A stretch of DNA of 64,000 nucleotides, taken from NCBI RefSeq assembly GCF_002577195.1, contig NZ_NULG01000019.1:7855-71854 (forward strand), given 5' to 3'. This DNA comes from Bacillus sp. AFS041924. GTDB lineage: Bacteria > Bacillota > Bacilli > Bacillales > Bacillaceae_G. Positions 61,916-64,000 of this stretch are shown here, in pieces. The notes beneath the pieces were generated by a model. That model was not told where the DNA came from. It ran no database searches and saw only the letters and a program-made list of their open reading frames with translations. Numbering within the stretch: the first letter of the stretch is position 1; each line of letters starts with the position of its first letter. The position numbers were made by a program, and so were the translations under genes.

Positions 61916-62908
61916 ATGAGCTTTTTTAAGAAATTAAAAGAAACAATCTCAAAGCAAACGGAGTCGGTGACTCAAAAATTTAAAACTGGATTAGAGAAAT
62001 CTAGAAATAACCTTACTGAAGGGTTAAACGATTTATTTGCTAGATACCGTAAAGTAGATGAAGATTTTTTTGAAGAGCTTGAAGAGATTTTAATCATGGC
62101 TGATGTTGGCGTAAATACTGTAATGGAACTAGTAGAAGAGTTGAAATTTGAAGTAAAACGTAAAAATATTCAAGACCCAAAAGGTGTACAAGAAGTTATT
62201 TCTGAAAAATTAGTTGAACTGTATAAAGGTGATGATTTAACAGATGATTCATTTGAGTTAAATTTAAATCCAGATGGTTTAACAGTTATTTTATTCGTTG
62301 GGGTTAACGGAGTTGGAAAAACGACTTCAATTGGTAAAATTGCTCATAAACTAAAAACAGATGGCAAAAAAGTATTACTTGCAGCTGGTGATACATTTAG
62401 AGCGGGAGCTATTGATCAATTAGAAGTTTGGGGAGAGCGTGTTGGAGTAGACACAATCAAACAAGGTGAAGGATCTGACCCAGCTGCAGTAATGTTTGAT
62501 GCAGTTCAAGCTGCAAAAGCACGTAAAGTAGACGTATTACTCTGTGACACAGCTGGTCGTCTGCAAAATAAAGTTAATTTAATGAAGGAACTTGAAAAGG
62601 TACGTAATGTCATTTCAAGAGAAGTTCCTGGTGCGCCACACGAGGTCCTACTAGTAATTGATGCAACAACAGGTCAAAATGGACTTGTTCAAGCTAAAAC
62701 ATTCAAAGAGGCAACAAATGTAACAGGTATCGTCTTAACGAAACTAGATGGAACTGCTAAAGGTGGAATCGTATTAGCCATTCGAAATGAACTGAAAGTA
62801 CCAGTGAAATTCGTAGGCCTTGGCGAAAAAATGGATGACCTACAGCCATTCCAAGCTGAACAATTTGTATATGGGCTATTTGGGGATTTGATTAATAAAG
62901 AGTCTTAA
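61916..62908 (+). CDS. ftsY: FtsY, signal recognition particle receptor
   Basis: A 330-residue GTPase that docks SRP-ribosome complexes at the membrane. A short amphipathic N-terminus and N domain precede the G domain, with G1 GVNGVGKTT (about 127-135), DTAGR and [10 protein letters not shown]. It is 14 nt after smc. It lacks the long acidic A domain of E. coli FtsY, as usual for Bacilli. Confidence 0.97.
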   Translation: MSFFKKLKETISKQTESVTQKFKTGLEKSRNNLTEGLNDLFARYRKVDEDFFEELEEILIMADVGVNTVMELVEELKFEVKRKNIQDPKGVQEVISEKLVELYKGDDLTDDSFELNLNPDGLTVILFVGVNGVGKTTSIGKIAHKLKTDGKKVLLAAGDTFRAGAIDQLEVWGERVGVDTIKQGEGSDPAAVMFDAVQAAKARKVDVLLCDTAGRLQNKVNLMKELEKVRNVISREVPGAPHEVLLVIDATTGQNGLVQAKTFKEATNVTGIVLTKLDGTAKGGIVLAIRNELKVPVKFVGLGEKMDDLQPFQAEQFVYGLFGDLINKES

Positions 62909-62915
62909 GAAAAGC

Positions 62916-62977
62916 AAGAAAAGCAGGAATTACATGGATTAATAATCTTATCCTTAAGTATAATTCTTGTTTTTCTT
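62916..62977 (+). terminator. Terminator after ftsY
   Basis: CAGGAATTA (62924-62932) pairs with TAATTCTTG (62961-62969, one G-U), extended outwards by AAGAAAA/TTTTTCTT, with a T-rich tail. Confidence 0.7.
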
Positions 62978-63007
62978 TCAAATTGCACACTTCGTCAAGT
63001 AAAAAAC

Positions 63008-63036
63008 TTGACAGATATTTATCTATTAGGTAAACT
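63008..63036 (+). promoter_or_regulatory. Promoter of ylxM-ffh
   Basis: TTGACA (63008-63013) and TAAACT (63031-63036) are exactly 17 nt apart. A perfect inverted repeat GTCAAGT-AAAAA-ACTTGAC (62994-63012) overlaps the -35 element. Confidence 0.8.
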
Positions 63037-63078
63037 AGCATATGTAAAGGCAATTCACTTAACAAAGGAGTGATAGTT

Positions 63079-63426
63079 TTGGCAGATCATACGATGTTAG
63101 ATAAGACGATGAGAATCAATTATCTATATGATTTTTATCAATCTCTTTTAACTCCTAAACAACAAAGTTATATGTCATTATATTATTTGGATGACTATTC
63201 TTTAGGTGAGATTGCGGAAGAGTTTAACATTAGTAGACAGGCGGTTTATGATAATATAAAGCGTACTGAAGCAATGTTAGAAGAGTATGAAAAGAAATTA
63301 TTACTTCTAAATAAATTTCAACAACGAAATGAACTTTTAAATCAATTGAAAACTTTTGCCGAAAAAGGTAAAGTGGTAGATGACAAGTTTCTTCGATTAA
63401 TCGATGCGTTAGAGAAATTAGAATAA
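63079..63426 (+). CDS. ylxM: YlxM, SRP-associated helix-turn-helix protein
   Basis: A 115-residue helical protein with a sigma-70 region 4-like helix-turn-helix ([20 protein letters not shown], about 45-64). YlxM/P13 proteins accompany ffh and modulate SRP. TTG 63079 is favoured because AAAGGAG ends 8 nt before it; the in-frame GTG 63070 overlaps that site. ffh starts 16 nt after the stop. Confidence 0.93.
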   Translation: MADHTMLDKTMRINYLYDFYQSLLTPKQQSYMSLYYLDDYSLGEIAEEFNISRQAVYDNIKRTEAMLEEYEKKLLLLNKFQQRNELLNQLKTFAEKGKVVDDKFLRLIDALEKLE

Positions 63427-63442
63427 TAAGGAGGACGGTTTT

Positions 63443-64000
63443 ATGGCATTTGAAGGATTAGCCGACCGACTTCAAAAGACATTACAAAAGGTTCGAGGCA
63501 AAGGTAAAGTATCTGAATCTGATGTCAAGGAAATGATGAGAGAAGTACGTCTTGCTTTACTTGAGGCGGATGTTAACTTTAAAGTTGTTAAAGATTTTGT
63601 GAAACGTGTTTCTGAACGAGCTGTTGGACAAGAGGTATTACAAAGCTTAACGCCAGGTCAACATGTTGTAAAAGTAGTTCAAGAAGAACTAACAGCATTA
63701 ATGGGTGGAGAACAAAGCAAAATTGCTGTTGCAAATCGCCCGCCGACTATTATTATGATGGTTGGTTTACAAGGTGCTGGTAAAACAACAACGACTGGTA
63801 AATTAGCAAATTTACTTCGAAAAAAGTATAACCGTAAGCCGCTTTTAGTTGCAGCAGATATTTATCGTCCTGCGGCGATTAAACAGCTTCAAACATTAGG
63901 TAAACAATTAGATATGCCAGTGTTTTCATTAGGAGATCAAGTAAGTCCAGTTGAAATTGCGAAACAAGCGATTCAACATGCAAAGGATGAACATCTTGAT
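63443..64000 (+). CDS. ffh: Ffh, signal recognition particle GTPase (partial, cut by window end)
   Basis: The first 186 codons are present and remain open at the window edge. The N domain starts MAFEGLADRLQKTLQ, and the G1 loop GLQGAGKTTTTGKLA lies near 102-116, followed by the DIYRPAAIKQL G2 region. Ffh binds signal peptides and 4.5S-type RNA and docks with FtsY. AAGGAGGAC precedes the ATG. The rest of the G domain and the M domain lie outside. Confidence 0.97.
   Translation, partial: MAFEGLADRLQKTLQKVRGKGKVSESDVKEMMREVRLALLEADVNFKVVKDFVKRVSERAVGQEVLQSLTPGQHVVKVVQEELTALMGGEQSKIAVANRPPTIIMMVGLQGAGKTTTTGKLANLLRKKYNRKPLLVAADIYRPAAIKQLQTLGKQLDMPVFSLGDQVSPVEIAKQAIQHAKDEHLD

Overview
The window is 64 kb of AT-rich chromosome from an endospore-forming member of the Bacillaceae; the genus cannot be fixed from sequence alone. 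The evidence is gene order that matches my memory of the Bacillus subtilis ylyA-lspA-rluD-pyr and yloA-to-ffh backbone, an intact spoVM gene too short for usual ORF calling, PyrR-type attenuators, FapR operators, AGGAGG-type ribosome binding sites with frequent TTG and GTG starts, and many U-tract hairpin terminators.

Layout. (1) 1-2557: terminator of an upstream gene (probably ileS), a small membrane protein, then ylyA, lspA and rluD. (2) 2561-14347: the complete de novo UMP operon pyrR-pyrP-pyrB-pyrC-carA-carB-pyrK-pyrD-pyrF-pyrE. It has a strong sigma-A promoter, two PyrR-controlled attenuators and tight translational coupling (mostly ATGA overlaps). The third attenuator known in B. subtilis between pyrP and pyrB is not seen. 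(3) 14348-26642: a 12-kb accessory region where B. subtilis carries the cysH sulfate-assimilation operon. It holds a thioesterase, a yybP-ykoY manganese riboswitch with tandem terminators ahead of a small-protein/FbpB-like/lipoprotein/HtpX cluster, a SUKH protein, a DinB-like protein, a two-subunit ABC exporter, two acetyltransferases, a NUDIX hydrolase and a YrpC-type glutamate racemase. (4) 26643-47330: rqcH (leftward), the Ca2+ ATPase yloB, yloC, gmk, rpoZ, coaBC, priA, def, fmt, rsmB, rlmN, prpC, prkC, rsgA, rpe, thiN, spoVM, and rpmB (leftward). remA, which lies between yloC and gmk in B. subtilis, is absent here. (5) 47680-64000: yloU-fakA, sdaAB-sdaAA-recG, fapR-plsX-fabD-fabG-acpP (FapR-controlled lipid synthesis), rnc, smc, ftsY, ylxM and the first part of ffh (cut by the window edge).

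Most genes are housekeeping and work in linked modules: pyrimidine synthesis, start-Met formylation and deformylation, the PrkC/PrpC kinase-phosphatase pair with RsgA, fatty acid and phospholipid initiation, and SRP targeting (ftsY-ylxM-ffh).

The least explained parts are non-coding. They are the two-terminator manganese riboswitch at 16047-16206, a structured leader with a terminator just before smc (58148-58293), a block of repeated hairpins between priA and def (37498-37880), two inverted copies of an interspersed element flanking rqcH, and degenerate 20-bp tandem repeats after pyrE. No CRISPR array, tRNA, rRNA or intact insertion sequence was seen.
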